Part shown: positions 16,573 through 23,630 of the stretch, one piece after another
How positions within the stretch are numbered: the stretch's first letter is position 1
Layout: every line of letters begins with the position of its first letter
Assembly (NCBI RefSeq): GCF_020103755.1
Contig: NZ_JAHSQD010000001.1
Location: forward strand, 1 to 38,259
Reading direction: 5' to 3'
Origin: Streptomyces sp. LS1784
GTDB taxonomy: Bacteria > Actinomycetota > Actinomycetes > Streptomycetales > Streptomycetaceae
DNA: 38,259 nt
The notes under the pieces: generated by a model
What the model saw: only the letters and a program-made list of their open reading frames with translations
Database searches by the model: none
Told to the model about the DNA's origin: nothing
Translations under genes and position numbers: made by a program

Positions 16573-18098
16573 ACACCCGGAGCCTGCCCGCCCTCGCGCT
16601 GCGCCTGGCGCTCGCCGCCACACTCGCGGCCAGCGGATACATCCACGCCCAGCTCTACATCGACGGATACCGCTCCGTCCACGTCATCGGCTCGATGTTC
16701 CTGCTGCAGGCCAGCACCGCCTTCGCCGTGGCCGCACTCCTCCTGCTGGCAGCACCCCTGCTCCTGCGCATCGCCGCCGCCGCCATCGCCATCGGCACGC
16801 TCATCGGGTTCGCCGCATCCCGCACCACCGGACTGTTCGGGTTCTCCGAAAACGGCCTGCAACCCGCCCCACAGGCCCTGCTCAGCCTCATCGCCGAGAC
16901 ACTCACCCTGCTGATCCTCGCGATCTGGCAGGCATCCGAGGCCCGGCGACCCCGCCGGGCCCGGCCAACTGACGGTCCCGACGGGCACGAAGGCGACCCG
17001 GGCCGACAGCCATCCGTTTCCCAAACCCGGCCAGGGCCCCGGCCCCAATCCGCAGGTGCTGCCCCTCCGGCCCCTCAAGCACGCGTGGCTGCCCGGCCGG
17101 TCATCGACGGCGCGGACGCCGAGAACGCCCGGCGCCTGCCCGCCCTCGCGCTGCGCCTGGCGCTCGCCGCCACGCTCGCGGCCAGCGGATACATCCACGC
17201 CCAGCTCTACATCGACGGATACCGCCTCGTCCACGTCATCGGCTCGATGTTCCTGCTGCAGGCCAGCACCGCCTTCGCCGTGGCCGCACTCCTCCTGCTG
17301 GCAGCACCCCTGCTCCTGCGCATCGCCGCCGCCGCCATCGCCATCGGCACGCTCATCGGGTTCGCCGCATCCCGCACCACCGGATTGTTCGGGTTCTCCG
17401 AAAACGGCCTGCAACCCGCCCCACAGGCCCTGCTCAGCCTCATCGCCGAGACACTTACCCTGCTGATCCTCGTGGCCTGGAAGCCCTTGCTGACGGCGGC
17501 GGTGAAATCGAGAGCGGCGGCGGTCGACCACGTGGCGGGCCTCACTCCCCTCGCCGGCCACCGACGGCTCCATAACGTCCTGTGGCTTCTCCTGCCGGTA
17601 GCGGTGGTGGCCGGCCTGCTCTGGTACGGCCGGGTACACACCCCCAACTACGAGACCAGCCTCTTCGGAAATCGCGGCGATGACGCACAACTGCTGAAAG
17701 CCCAACTGGGATCGGCGCTCCTGGGCCTGGCGCTGATCCAACTGGTCCTCGCGCTGTGGATCTACGGCCGCCTGCCCGCACTGCAAACCGCACCGCACCG
17801 GGTCCGTACCACGCACCGCCTCATCGGCCTGACCGCCTTCCTCCTCTCCCTGCCCATCGCCCGGCACTGCATCACCGCCTACGGCGTCCAGTTCACCGAC
17901 ACCCGTGTGGCGCTGCACTCGCTCACCGGGTGCTTCCTCTACGGGGCCTTTGTCGCCAAGGTCATCGTGGTCCGGCACCGCCGGTGGCCCGGCTGGGCAC
18001 TCCCCCTGGCCGGCGGCACCCTCGTCACCGCGATCGCCCTGATCTGGTACGCCGCCCCCCTCTGGTACCTGAACGGCCTCCAGGCACCCGGCCTGTGA
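16569..18098 (+). CDS. Membrane protein with duplicated TM module and DUF6529/cytochrome b561-like C-terminus
   Basis: A 509-residue integral membrane protein starting in an ATGA overlap with the phosphoesterase. A module of about 113 residues with four hydrophobic stretches (SGYIHAQLYIDGYR to LLSLIAETLTLLIL) occurs twice, at about residues 5-117 and 189-301, nearly identical. A hydrophilic linker of about 70 residues joins them. The C-terminal 180 residues form a second domain with four or five helices and conserved-looking histidines (THRLIGL, IARHCITAYG, VALHSLTG), reminiscent of cytochrome b561 or the DUF6529 family, so haem binding and electron transfer are plausible. Together with the lipoprotein cupredoxin it could form an electron-transfer chain. 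The linker derives from the 3' end of the phosphoesterase gene read in another frame. Confidence 0.85.
   Translation: MNTRSLPALALRLALAATLAASGYIHAQLYIDGYRSVHVIGSMFLLQASTAFAVAALLLLAAPLLLRIAAAAIAIGTLIGFAASRTTGLFGFSENGLQPAPQALLSLIAETLTLLILAIWQASEARRPRRARPTDGPDGHEGDPGRQPSVSQTRPGPRPQSAGAAPPAPQARVAARPVIDGADAENARRLPALALRLALAATLAASGYIHAQLYIDGYRLVHVIGSMFLLQASTAFAVAALLLLAAPLLLRIAAAAIAIGTLIGFAASRTTGLFGFSENGLQPAPQALLSLIAETLTLLILVAWKPLLTAAVKSRAAAVDHVAGLTPLAGHRRLHNVLWLLLPVAVVAGLLWYGRVHTPNYETSLFGNRGDDAQLLKAQLGSALLGLALIQLVLALWIYGRLPALQTAPHRVRTTHRLIGLTAFLLSLPIARHCITAYGVQFTDTRVALHSLTGCFLYGAFVAKVIVVRHRRWPGWALPLAGGTLVTAIALIWYAAPLWYLNGLQAPGL
16582..16920 (+). repeat. Intragenic tandem duplication, copy 1
   Basis: This 339-base block recurs at 17134-17472 (offset 552) with only about five differences by eye, about 98.5% identity. 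Two of the changes turn Ser to Leu in DGYR(S/L)VHV; the others are silent. Confidence 0.95.
17014..17085 (+). repeat. Diverged second copy of the phosphoesterase 3' end, now coding linker
   Basis: Counterpart of 16429-16500 at offset 585. The 33-base difference from the main duplication offset means 11 codons were lost between this piece and the TM module. The encoded linker RPGPRPQSAGAAP parallels the out-of-frame reading of the phosphoesterase DNA, RPGPRPTSPGAAR. Confidence 0.8.
17134..17472 (+). repeat. Intragenic tandem duplication, copy 2
   Basis: Second copy of the 339-base TM module; it leads directly into the b561-like domain and is therefore probably in the ancestral position relative to that domain. 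Confidence 0.95.
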
Positions 18099-18105
18099 GC
18101 AGAAC

Positions 18106-18126
18106 GTGGGGGTACCTCTCCCCCAC
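18106..18126 (+). terminator. Terminator of the cupredoxin operon
   Basis: A perfect 7-bp stem GTGGGGG/CCCCCAC with loop TACCTCT begins eight bases after the stop. A second, weaker hairpin (CTTTCC/GGAAAG, 18135-18161) follows and could serve the opposing CadI gene. The rest up to 18317 shows no gene. Confidence 0.7.
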
Positions 18127-18317
18127 TGCGCATGCTTTCCGGCGCGCCGGCCGGCGGAAAGGCCTCTGCCCTGCATCCTGGGGCACGGACAGGAGTCCGG
18201 GCGCCGACACAACCTGGCAGCTCAAGGGCCGGCGCCGCCCAGCCCAGTCGGGCGCTCTCCGCACGCGATGCCCGCTCGGACGTATGGCGGGCCGACCCCT
18301 CCGGGCCGGGTCTGCGG

Positions 18318-18827
18318 TCAGCTGCCGCAGGCGCAGCCCGCGGCAGCCTTCGCCGCAACGGGGGTCCGGGTGAGGTCGATGCTCTGCTCCTCCGGGGTGC
18401 AGCAGGCGGTGGTGCCGCAGCAGGCGTCCGGCGCGCCGTCGGCGCTCTTGCCGAGGGTGTCGGCATCGGCCTTGACCGCGTAGACCTCCCAGGGCTCCTT
18501 GCCCGGGCCGGTGACCCATGTCTTGTCCTGGAGCGCGTAGCAGCAGGAGGTGTCGTTCTCCTCGAAGGTGGCCAGGCCCGCCTCCTGCAGCCGGGCAGTG
18601 GCGGCGGTGACCTGCTCGGTGGTCTCGACCTCGATGCCGAGGTGGTCGAGGCGGGTGTCCTCGCCGGCCTCGCCCTCGATGAGGACGAGCTTGAGCGGGG
18701 GCTCGGCGATGGCGAAGTTCGCGTAGCCGGGGCGGCGCTTGGCCGGCTCGGTGCCGAACAGCCTGGAGTAAAAGGCGATGGAGCCTTCGAGGTCGGCGAC
18801 ACGCAGGGCGAGCTGTACACGGGACAT
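18318..18827 (-). CDS. cadI: ArsI/CadI-type heavy-metal resistance protein (glyoxalase/VOC fold)
   Basis: A 169-residue VOC-superfamily protein of the ArsI/CadI group. ArsI members break the carbon-arsenic bond of organoarsenicals with Fe(II) and oxygen; CadI is the cadmium/arsenic-induced actinobacterial relative. Visible are VQLALRVADLEGSIAFYSRL, PGYANFAIAEPPLKLVLIE, DHLGIEV (His62), the vicinal thiols TSCCYALQDK (Cys95-96) and EPWEVY (Glu114). A Cys-rich tail has CC at 136-137 and 142-143 plus CAC near the end. The first Fe ligand of ArsI (His5) is Gln5 here, so lyase activity is uncertain and metal binding by the thiols may be the main role. The chosen ATG has GGGGAGA upstream. It diverges from arsR. 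Confidence 0.88.
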   Translation of the reverse strand: MSRVQLALRVADLEGSIAFYSRLFGTEPAKRRPGYANFAIAEPPLKLVLIEGEAGEDTRLDHLGIEVETTEQVTAATARLQEAGLATFEENDTSCCYALQDKTWVTGPGKEPWEVYAVKADADTLGKSADGAPDACCGTTACCTPEEQSIDLTRTPVAAKAAAGCACGS

Positions 18828-18887
18828 GGCGGTCTCCCCGATCCTTGGTCTTGTTTCGATGGATGTCGATACAGTGAGCTTGCCTCT

Positions 18888-18906
18888 TTGAATAGACAAC
18901 TGTCAA
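18888..18906. promoter_or_regulatory. Candidate ArsR operator between cadI and arsR
   Basis: TTGA (18888-18891) and TCAA (18903-18906) form outer arms around inner arms GACA (18895-18898) and TGTC (18901-18904), in an AT-richer stretch of the 88-base divergent gap. TGTCAA on the minus strand reads TTGACA, a good -35 towards cadI, but I could not find a well-placed -10. ArsR-family proteins bind such imperfect palindromes and release on metal(loid) binding. Confidence 0.4.
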
Positions 18907-18915
18907 CATAGATGT

Positions 18916-19308
18916 ATGTCGAATTCGGAACTCATGGTGCTCGGGCAGGACGACGCGGTGGCGTGCTGCTCGCCGATGGTCCGCGAGCCGCTCGGGGAAG
19001 AGGCCGCCGCCAGGCTGGCGAAGATGTTCAAGGCCCTGGCCGACCCGGTGCGGCTGCGGCTGCTGTCGCTGATCGCCTCGCACGAGGGCGGCGAGGCCTG
19101 CGTCTGTGACCTCACCGGCCCGTTCGACGTCTCCCAGCCGACCATCTCCCACCACTTGAAGGTGCTGCGCGAGGCCGGCCTGGTCGGCTCCGAGCGCCGC
19201 GGCACCTGGGTCTACTACTGGGTGCTGCCCGCCGCCCTGGCCAAGCTCTCCGCCCTGCTGCAGGCCCCGGCCGGCACCGCCGTCCAGGCTGCGGGGGGCG
19301 CGAGATGA
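18916..19308 (+). CDS. arsR: ArsR-family metalloregulator
   Basis: A 130-residue winged-helix repressor. LFKALADP-type helix (AKMFKALADPVRLRLLSLIA), then EACVCDL with Cys62 and Cys64 in the metal-binding alpha-3 helix, then the recognition helix SQPTISHHLKVLREAGLV and the wing RRGTWVYYWV. The CVC pair is the classic arsenite/antimonite site; an extra CC at 17-18 near the N-terminus could supply a third ligand. The first bases upstream hold no ribosome site, so the mRNA may be leaderless or the start could be slightly different. It overlaps the aquaporin gene by four bases (ATGA) and should repress itself, the operon and cadI. Confidence 0.93.
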   Translation: MSNSELMVLGQDDAVACCSPMVREPLGEEAAARLAKMFKALADPVRLRLLSLIASHEGGEACVCDLTGPFDVSQPTISHHLKVLREAGLVGSERRGTWVYYWVLPAALAKLSALLQAPAGTAVQAAGGAR

Positions 19309-20054
19309 CCGCGCTGGCCCCGCTGGGCCGCCGCACGGCGGTCGAGTTCGTCGGGACCGGCGCGCTGGTGGCCGTCGTGGCCGGCTCCGGCATCCAGGCC
19401 ACCAAGCTCTCCCCGGACGTCGGCGTGCAGCTGCTCGCCGACTCCCTGGCCACCGTGTTCGGCCTCGGGGTGCTGATCACGCTCCTCGGCCCGGTCTCCG
19501 GCGCGCACTTCAACCCCGTGGTCACCCTGGCCGCCTGGTGGACCGGCCGCCGCGGCGGCGAGGGCCCCGGCCTGCGCGAGGTCGCCGCCTACGTGCCCGC
19601 GCAGATCCTCGGGGCGATCGGCGGCGCGGTGCTGGCCGACGCGATGTTCGCCGAGCCGCTGGTGCGCTGGTCCACCCACGACCGTTCGGCCCCGCACCTG
19701 TGGCTGGGCGAGGTCGTCGCCACCGCCGGGCTGGTCCTGCTGATCTTCGGCCTGGCCCGCACCGGCCGCGCGCACTTCGCCCCGGTCGCGGTCGCCTCCT
19801 ACATCGGCGCCGCGTACTGGTTCACCTCCAGCACCAGCTTCGCCAACCCCGCCGTCACGATCGGCCGCACCTTCACGGACACCTTCGCCGGAATCGCACC
19901 CGCCTCCGTCGGCCCGTTCGTCGCCGCCCAGCTCGTCGGCCTGGCCGTCGGGCTCGCCCTCGTCGCCGTGCTGTTCGGCCGCCCCGCCGCGCCCGCCGCC
20001 AAGGACGTTGCGGTCCCGCGGGGCGAACACCACCCGGCCGCCGCCGGCCGCTGA
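19305..20054 (+). CDS. Aquaporin/MIP channel of the arsenic operon (AqpS-like)
   Basis: A 249-residue major intrinsic protein with six membrane helices and two half-helix pore motifs. The first is NPV (residues 70-72, in GAHFNPVVTL) in place of NPA; the second is NPA (181-183, in FANPAVTIGR). In some bacteria an aquaglyceroporin replaces the arsenite pump ArsB: arsenate is reduced by ArsC and the arsenite leaves down its gradient through the channel. The order ArsR-channel-ArsC here, with no arsB or acr3 in view, supports that scheme. Start in the ATGA overlap with arsR. Confidence 0.88.
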   Translation: MTALAPLGRRTAVEFVGTGALVAVVAGSGIQATKLSPDVGVQLLADSLATVFGLGVLITLLGPVSGAHFNPVVTLAAWWTGRRGGEGPGLREVAAYVPAQILGAIGGAVLADAMFAEPLVRWSTHDRSAPHLWLGEVVATAGLVLLIFGLARTGRAHFAPVAVASYIGAAYWFTSSTSFANPAVTIGRTFTDTFAGIAPASVGPFVAAQLVGLAVGLALVAVLFGRPAAPAAKDVAVPRGEHHPAAAGR

Positions 20055-20091
20055 ACCCCGCCCCTCCACTCCTGCCCGAAGGAAGATCCCT

Positions 20092-20514
20092 GTGAGTACT
20101 CCCGCCGCCGTCCCGTCTGTGCTGTTCGTCTGCGTGCACAACGCCGGCCGTTCCCAGATGGCCGCCGCCTTCCTCAGCCACCTCGGCGGCGACCGGGTCG
20201 AGGTCCGTTCGGCCGGATCCGCCCCGGCCGACACCGTGAACCCGGCCGTGGTCGAGGCCCTGGCCGAGGCCGGCATCGACATCTCCGCCGAAGTGCCGAA
20301 GGTGCTGACCGTCGAGGCAGTGCAGGCCTCCGACGTGGTGATCACCATGGGCTACGGCGACGCCTGCCCCTACTTCCCCGGCAGGCGGTACCTGGACTGG
20401 AAGCTGGAGGACCCGGCCGGCCAGGGCGTCGACGCGGTCCGTCCGATCCGCGATCAGATCGAGCAGCGGATTCGGGGCCTGCTCGCCGAGCTCGGTATCG
20501 AGGCCGCCGCGTGA
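20092..20514 (+). CDS. arsC: Arsenate reductase, low-molecular-weight phosphatase type
   Basis: A 140-residue protein. The GTG at 20092 follows GAAGGAAGA. The phosphatase loop is CVHNAGRS with the nucleophile Cys14 and Arg20 (CX5R). The lid-side segment reads MGYGDACPYFPGRRYLDWKL, with Cys92. Thioredoxin-coupled ArsC enzymes need two further cysteines in or near this segment, commonly spelled MGCG..CP; here the first is Tyr, leaving Cys14 and Cys92 only. That fits better with a mycothiol/mycoredoxin-linked enzyme of actinobacteria or with altered recycling. It reduces arsenate to arsenite for exit through the upstream channel. The stop overlaps the acetyltransferase GTG. Confidence 0.92.
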   Translation: MSTPAAVPSVLFVCVHNAGRSQMAAAFLSHLGGDRVEVRSAGSAPADTVNPAVVEALAEAGIDISAEVPKVLTVEAVQASDVVITMGYGDACPYFPGRRYLDWKLEDPAGQGVDAVRPIRDQIEQRIRGLLAELGIEAAA

Positions 20515-21008
20515 CCACCGCGGTGACCGTCACCGGGATGCTCCCCGAGCACGCCGCGCAGGTGCTGGCGATCTACCAGGCCGGGATCGACGGCGGTGAC
20601 GCCACCTTCGAGGAAGCCGCACCGACCTGGGAGGCCTTCGACGGCTCCCGGCTCGCCGAGCACCGCCTGGTCGCCCTGGACGGCGACCGGGTGCTGGGAT
20701 GGGCCGCGGTCGTGCCGGTCTCGGACCGGTGCGCGTACGCCGGGGTGGTCGAGCACTCCGTCTACGTCCACCCCGACGCCCGGGGACAGGGCGTCGGCCT
20801 GGCCCTGCTGCCGGCGCTGCTGGCCTCCACTGACGCCGCCGGTATCTGGACCGTGCAGTCCGGCATCTTCCCGGAGAACACCGCCAGTCTCGCTCTCCAC
20901 GCCAAGGCCGGATTCCGGGTGGTCGGCACCCGGGAGCGTCTGGGCCGCCACCACGGGCGCTGGCGCGACGTCGTCCTGGTCGAACGCCGCAGTCCCGCCG
21001 TCGCTTGA
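20511..21008 (+). CDS. arsN1: GNAT acetyltransferase, phosphinothricin-type (ArsN1-like)
   Basis: A 165-residue GNAT enzyme starting at GTG in a four-base overlap with arsC. Typical of the phosphinothricin N-acetyltransferase group: IYQAGIDGGDATFEE near the N-terminus, VEHSVYVHPDARGQGVG (acetyl-CoA binding, about residues 78-94), then SGIFPENTASLALHAKAGF and a C-terminal WRDVVLVERR. ArsN1 enzymes in ars operons acetylate the natural arsenic antibiotic arsinothricin and related compounds. Position in this operon favours that role over herbicide resistance. The symbol is inferred from context, not from a search. Confidence 0.82.
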   Translation: MTTAVTVTGMLPEHAAQVLAIYQAGIDGGDATFEEAAPTWEAFDGSRLAEHRLVALDGDRVLGWAAVVPVSDRCAYAGVVEHSVYVHPDARGQGVGLALLPALLASTDAAGIWTVQSGIFPENTASLALHAKAGFRVVGTRERLGRHHGRWRDVVLVERRSPAVA

Positions 21009-21103
21009 CCGACCGCCTGTACTCGCAGCGCAACGAGGCCGCCCAACGCGCCCGGGCCAGGACCGCCGCCCGCGTCACGCAGCAGGGAGGCCGCATCTGG
21101 TAG
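21005..21103 (+). CDS. Possible 32-residue ORF at the end of the ars operon
   Basis: A TTG that overlaps the acetyltransferase stop (TTGA) opens MTDRLYSQRNEAAQRARART and ends GGRIW. It is highly basic, helical by eye. It may be a small protein or the N-terminal stub of a lost gene. The following 339 bases to 21442 contain no gene I can support. Confidence 0.3.
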   Translation: MTDRLYSQRNEAAQRARARTAARVTQQGGRIW

Positions 21104-21442
21104 CCGACGGGCGACGGCGCTACGGCCGGTGGTCGTCGACCGCCGGCCGCGGGCCCGGCATGGCTGCGGCGGACGCTTGATCCGTTCGGGCGCAACGCCC
21201 TGCCCCCAGCGAGCGACGGCTCCGGCATGGCGTGAACTCCCGCGCGTCATTCCTGGGAATCATCGACTTCGTTCGAGTGTGCAGCCTGTGCCGGGCAGAA
21301 GGGCTGCGGCCTGATTCCATGAAACCTCCGAAGGCCGCTGAAAGTCGTTCGCAGTGAGATCGCACTGCCAGTGAACCGGTCGGAGAAATTCCTTGGAGCT
21401 GCCGGGCCTGCGTCGCACACCTCCGAGGAAAGGGATTCACGC

Positions 21443-21985
21443 ATGAAGTACGGTTTCAGACGCCTGTCCACGGTGACCGGAGCGGTGGCCGCCGCGATCC
21501 TCCTCGCCTCGCCCGCGGTCGCCCAGGGCAGCACGGGCTCGACAGCTCGAACCGACTCCACCGCTCCCCGACTCCTGTCCGGGCACACGGCGGACCAGAA
21601 GGGCAGCACCGGAGGCAACAAGCACTGCGAGCGGGTACAGCGCGGCTTCAGCTCCGACGTCGTGGACTTCGGAGACTTCTCGGACACCCAGTTCCACCTG
21701 GCTACGGACCGCCAGGGCGAGGCGTTCCTCAATGACAGCCGGAACCCGGGAGCATGGGTTGACATCGACGTCATCCCCGGCGCCCCGAAGTGTGTGATCG
21801 GCACCGACCTGTCCGCCACCGAGAGCGGCGCGAACATCCCCAACAAGCTCTTCCTCAACGTGGAGAGCGAGGACGGGAAGATCTTCCAGGCCGTGTGCAA
21901 CATCACCGGAACGCCGTTCAGCGCGTCGAACCTGGCGGCTGCCTGCGGCCCAGGGTTCGCCCAGATTCCGGGCACCCCGGTGTGA
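21443..21985 (+). CDS. Secreted protein of unknown function
   Basis: A 180-residue exported protein; the ATG at 21443 has GAGGAAAGG upstream, and the signal peptide runs MKYGFRRLSTVTGAVAAAIL to a likely cut after AVAQG. The mature part has a Ser/Thr-rich stretch and four cysteines (KHCERV, PKCVIG, QAVCNI, AAACGP), an even number suggesting two disulphides. No known domain recognised. It stands alone with a strong hairpin terminator behind. Confidence 0.82.
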   Translation: MKYGFRRLSTVTGAVAAAILLASPAVAQGSTGSTARTDSTAPRLLSGHTADQKGSTGGNKHCERVQRGFSSDVVDFGDFSDTQFHLATDRQGEAFLNDSRNPGAWVDIDVIPGAPKCVIGTDLSATESGANIPNKLFLNVESEDGKIFQAVCNITGTPFSASNLAAACGPGFAQIPGTPV

Positions 21986-21996
21986 TGACACTCCGC

Positions 21997-22031
21997 GCGC
22001 CGGCCCCGGTTCTCCCTCCCGAGGCCGGCGC
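21997..22031 (+). terminator. Terminator after the secreted protein
   Basis: A perfect 9-bp stem GCGCCGGCC (21997-22005) with GGCCGGCGC (22023-22031), 17-base loop, then a pyrimidine-rich tail, starting 12 bases after the stop codon. Confidence 0.65.
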
Positions 22032-22061
22032 ACCTCTTCCTTCCCCTCCCCACCCGTCGGC

Positions 22062-22283
22062 ATGGACGAAGTCGGTCCCGCCGCCGACCGGCTCATCGCC
22101 GACCTCGCTCCTCAACGCAGCTGACTCCTCCTCACCGTCGTCGACGGCGTCCTCGCGGGCCGGCTGAACCTCCGCCGTGACCTCAACCCGCTCGTCGCGC
22201 ACTGGGGCACCGTCAACCACGTCCAGAGCCACACGGAACTCCGCAGCCGGCCCATCGGCACCGCCCTGATGAGAGAGCCCTGA
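22062..22283 (+). pseudogene. Possible short gene broken by an in-frame TGA
   Basis: MDEVGPAADRLIADLAPQRS is followed by TGA at 22122-22124, after which the same frame continues LLLTVVDGVLAGRLNLRRDL to a second stop at 22281. Codon third positions look coding throughout. I do not recognise the family. It may be a degraded gene of about 73 codons or chance. Confidence 0.25.
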
Positions 22284-22338
22284 CGGCGACTGACGGCCGT
22301 CCGACTACGGGCCCTTCGCGCCTGGCTGCGCAGTGGCC

Positions 22339-22560
22339 TCAGACGCGAGGCGGCAGGACCTCGATGATTTCGGCGATGCCAGTGGCAGGTTGGGCCTCGT
22401 GCATGGTGATCACATCACCAGGCTGCAGATGCTGCCACTGCTCGGGCTGCAGGGGGGCCAGGCGAACGTCGGCTCTCTCCGGGGCCGAGCTGCAACGCGA
22501 ACTCCACCCGAAGCCGCGCGATGTTCAGATCTTGTTGACGAGCGCGTTGACCTGGACTGA
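22339..22560 (-). pseudogene. Frameshifted fragment with EF-Tu C-terminal-like domain
   Basis: On the minus strand one frame gives NIARLRVEFALQL and another, after a shift near 22500, gives ERADVRLAPLQPEQWQHLQP and GDVITMHEAQPATGIAEIIE. The second part resembles the short beta-barrel proteins of actinobacteria related to the C-terminal domain of elongation factor Tu ('LxPGxxitlhEG..vgtgxIlev'). Two frames and a stop between it and the hydrolase show that it is broken. Confidence 0.4.
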
Positions 22561-23340
22561 TCACGCGGTGATGAGGAAGTCCAGAACGAGCGGGCTCGCG
22601 ACGGCGCGGAACTCCTCGAAGTAGGCGTGCCGTGCGCCGGGAATCAGATGCAGCCGGGCACCGGGGATTCGGTGCGCGAGCAGGTGTGCGTTGGCAGTGG
22701 GGTTGAGCAGGTCGTCGCTTCCGTGCACGACCAGGGTGGGTGCGCTGATTCCCGGCAGGAGGTCCCATGCATCGTGCTGGTTGCTGGCCGCGAGGTGGCG
22801 ACGCCGGGCGTGAGCGGGCATGCCCGGGTCGCCGAGCGTGTGGTAGGGGCCCGAATGGGTCGACAGCCAGTCCGGGGTGTACATGAGCTCCAGGAGGGCC
22901 TGCCGAGCCGCCGTCGGTCGAGGTTGCACCAGTGACCTGCGCACGTCGTTGTCGCGTTCGACGCCGTGCGGACCTCCGGGCGACGTGCAGCCGAGTACCA
23001 GGGCACCCACTCGGTTCGGATGGCGGGCCGCGAGCTGCTGGGCCACACGCCCGCCCATCGACGTGCCGTAGACGTCGGCCTGCTCGATACCGAGTTCGTC
23101 GAGCACAGCGATCACGTCCTGCGTGAAGACCTCGGTGCTGTAGGGCTCGTCGGGCTTGTCGCTCTCCCCCGTACCTCGGTAGTCGAGCGTGATGGTGCTG
23201 CGGACGGCGTGGAAGTCGTCGCGCACCCCGTCCCACCAGTGGTGGTTGTTCGCCTGGCCCGCCAGCAGGACAAGGGGAGCCCCCTCGCCTTGGACCTGGT
23301 AGGCGATACGGACCCCGTCGGGTGTCGTCGTGTGCTTCAT
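22561..23340 (-). CDS. Alpha/beta-fold hydrolase
   Basis: A 259-residue hydrolase of the general alpha/beta superfamily. The nucleophile elbow is GTSMGGR (Ser about residue 98), with an HG-type region at VLLAGQANNHHWW (oxyanion side), the acid in VVHGSDDLLNP and the catalytic His in PGARHAYFEEF. All three catalytic residues are present. The ATG at 23340 has GTGAGGG upstream. Substrate unknown; closest general look is to the 3-oxoadipate enol-lactonase-like group. It diverges from the EamA exporter gene. Confidence 0.88.
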   Translation of the reverse strand: MKHTTTPDGVRIAYQVQGEGAPLVLLAGQANNHHWWDGVRDDFHAVRSTITLDYRGTGESDKPDEPYSTEVFTQDVIAVLDELGIEQADVYGTSMGGRVAQQLAARHPNRVGALVLGCTSPGGPHGVERDNDVRRSLVQPRPTAARQALLELMYTPDWLSTHSGPYHTLGDPGMPAHARRRHLAASNQHDAWDLLPGISAPTLVVHGSDDLLNPTANAHLLAHRIPGARLHLIPGARHAYFEEFRAVASPLVLDFLITA

Positions 23341-23630
23341 CGGACCCTCACCCCCGACGGGCAGGGTACAGCGCGCACGTGGTGAGGCTGTCGGACACCT
23401 GACGGGGCCCTTGGCCGGGCGGAAGCACCCGAGGGCCGAAAGGAGGCGCCGTACCTCGGATGCCGTACGGTGGAGACCATGTTTTCTGCAGCAGTTCTCT
23501 CGCCGCCCGCCCTCTGAGGCGGGTCGCCATCGACACCGGCGCGTAGGCAGGCCACTGGCCGCGACGCGCTGATCGGTTGTGCCCGCAGACGCGAGACCAC
23601 GACCATCTGCTCCGTCTGGAGATTCCTTCC

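Noticed and set aside
17939-19155. Long minus-strand frames over the operon end, cadI and arsR
   Set aside because: Antisense or out-of-frame shadows of the genes with recognisable CadI and ArsR motifs.
22122-22124. In-frame TGA as a selenocysteine codon
   Set aside because: No recognisable selenoprotein family, no redox motif next to it; a decayed or chance frame is simpler.
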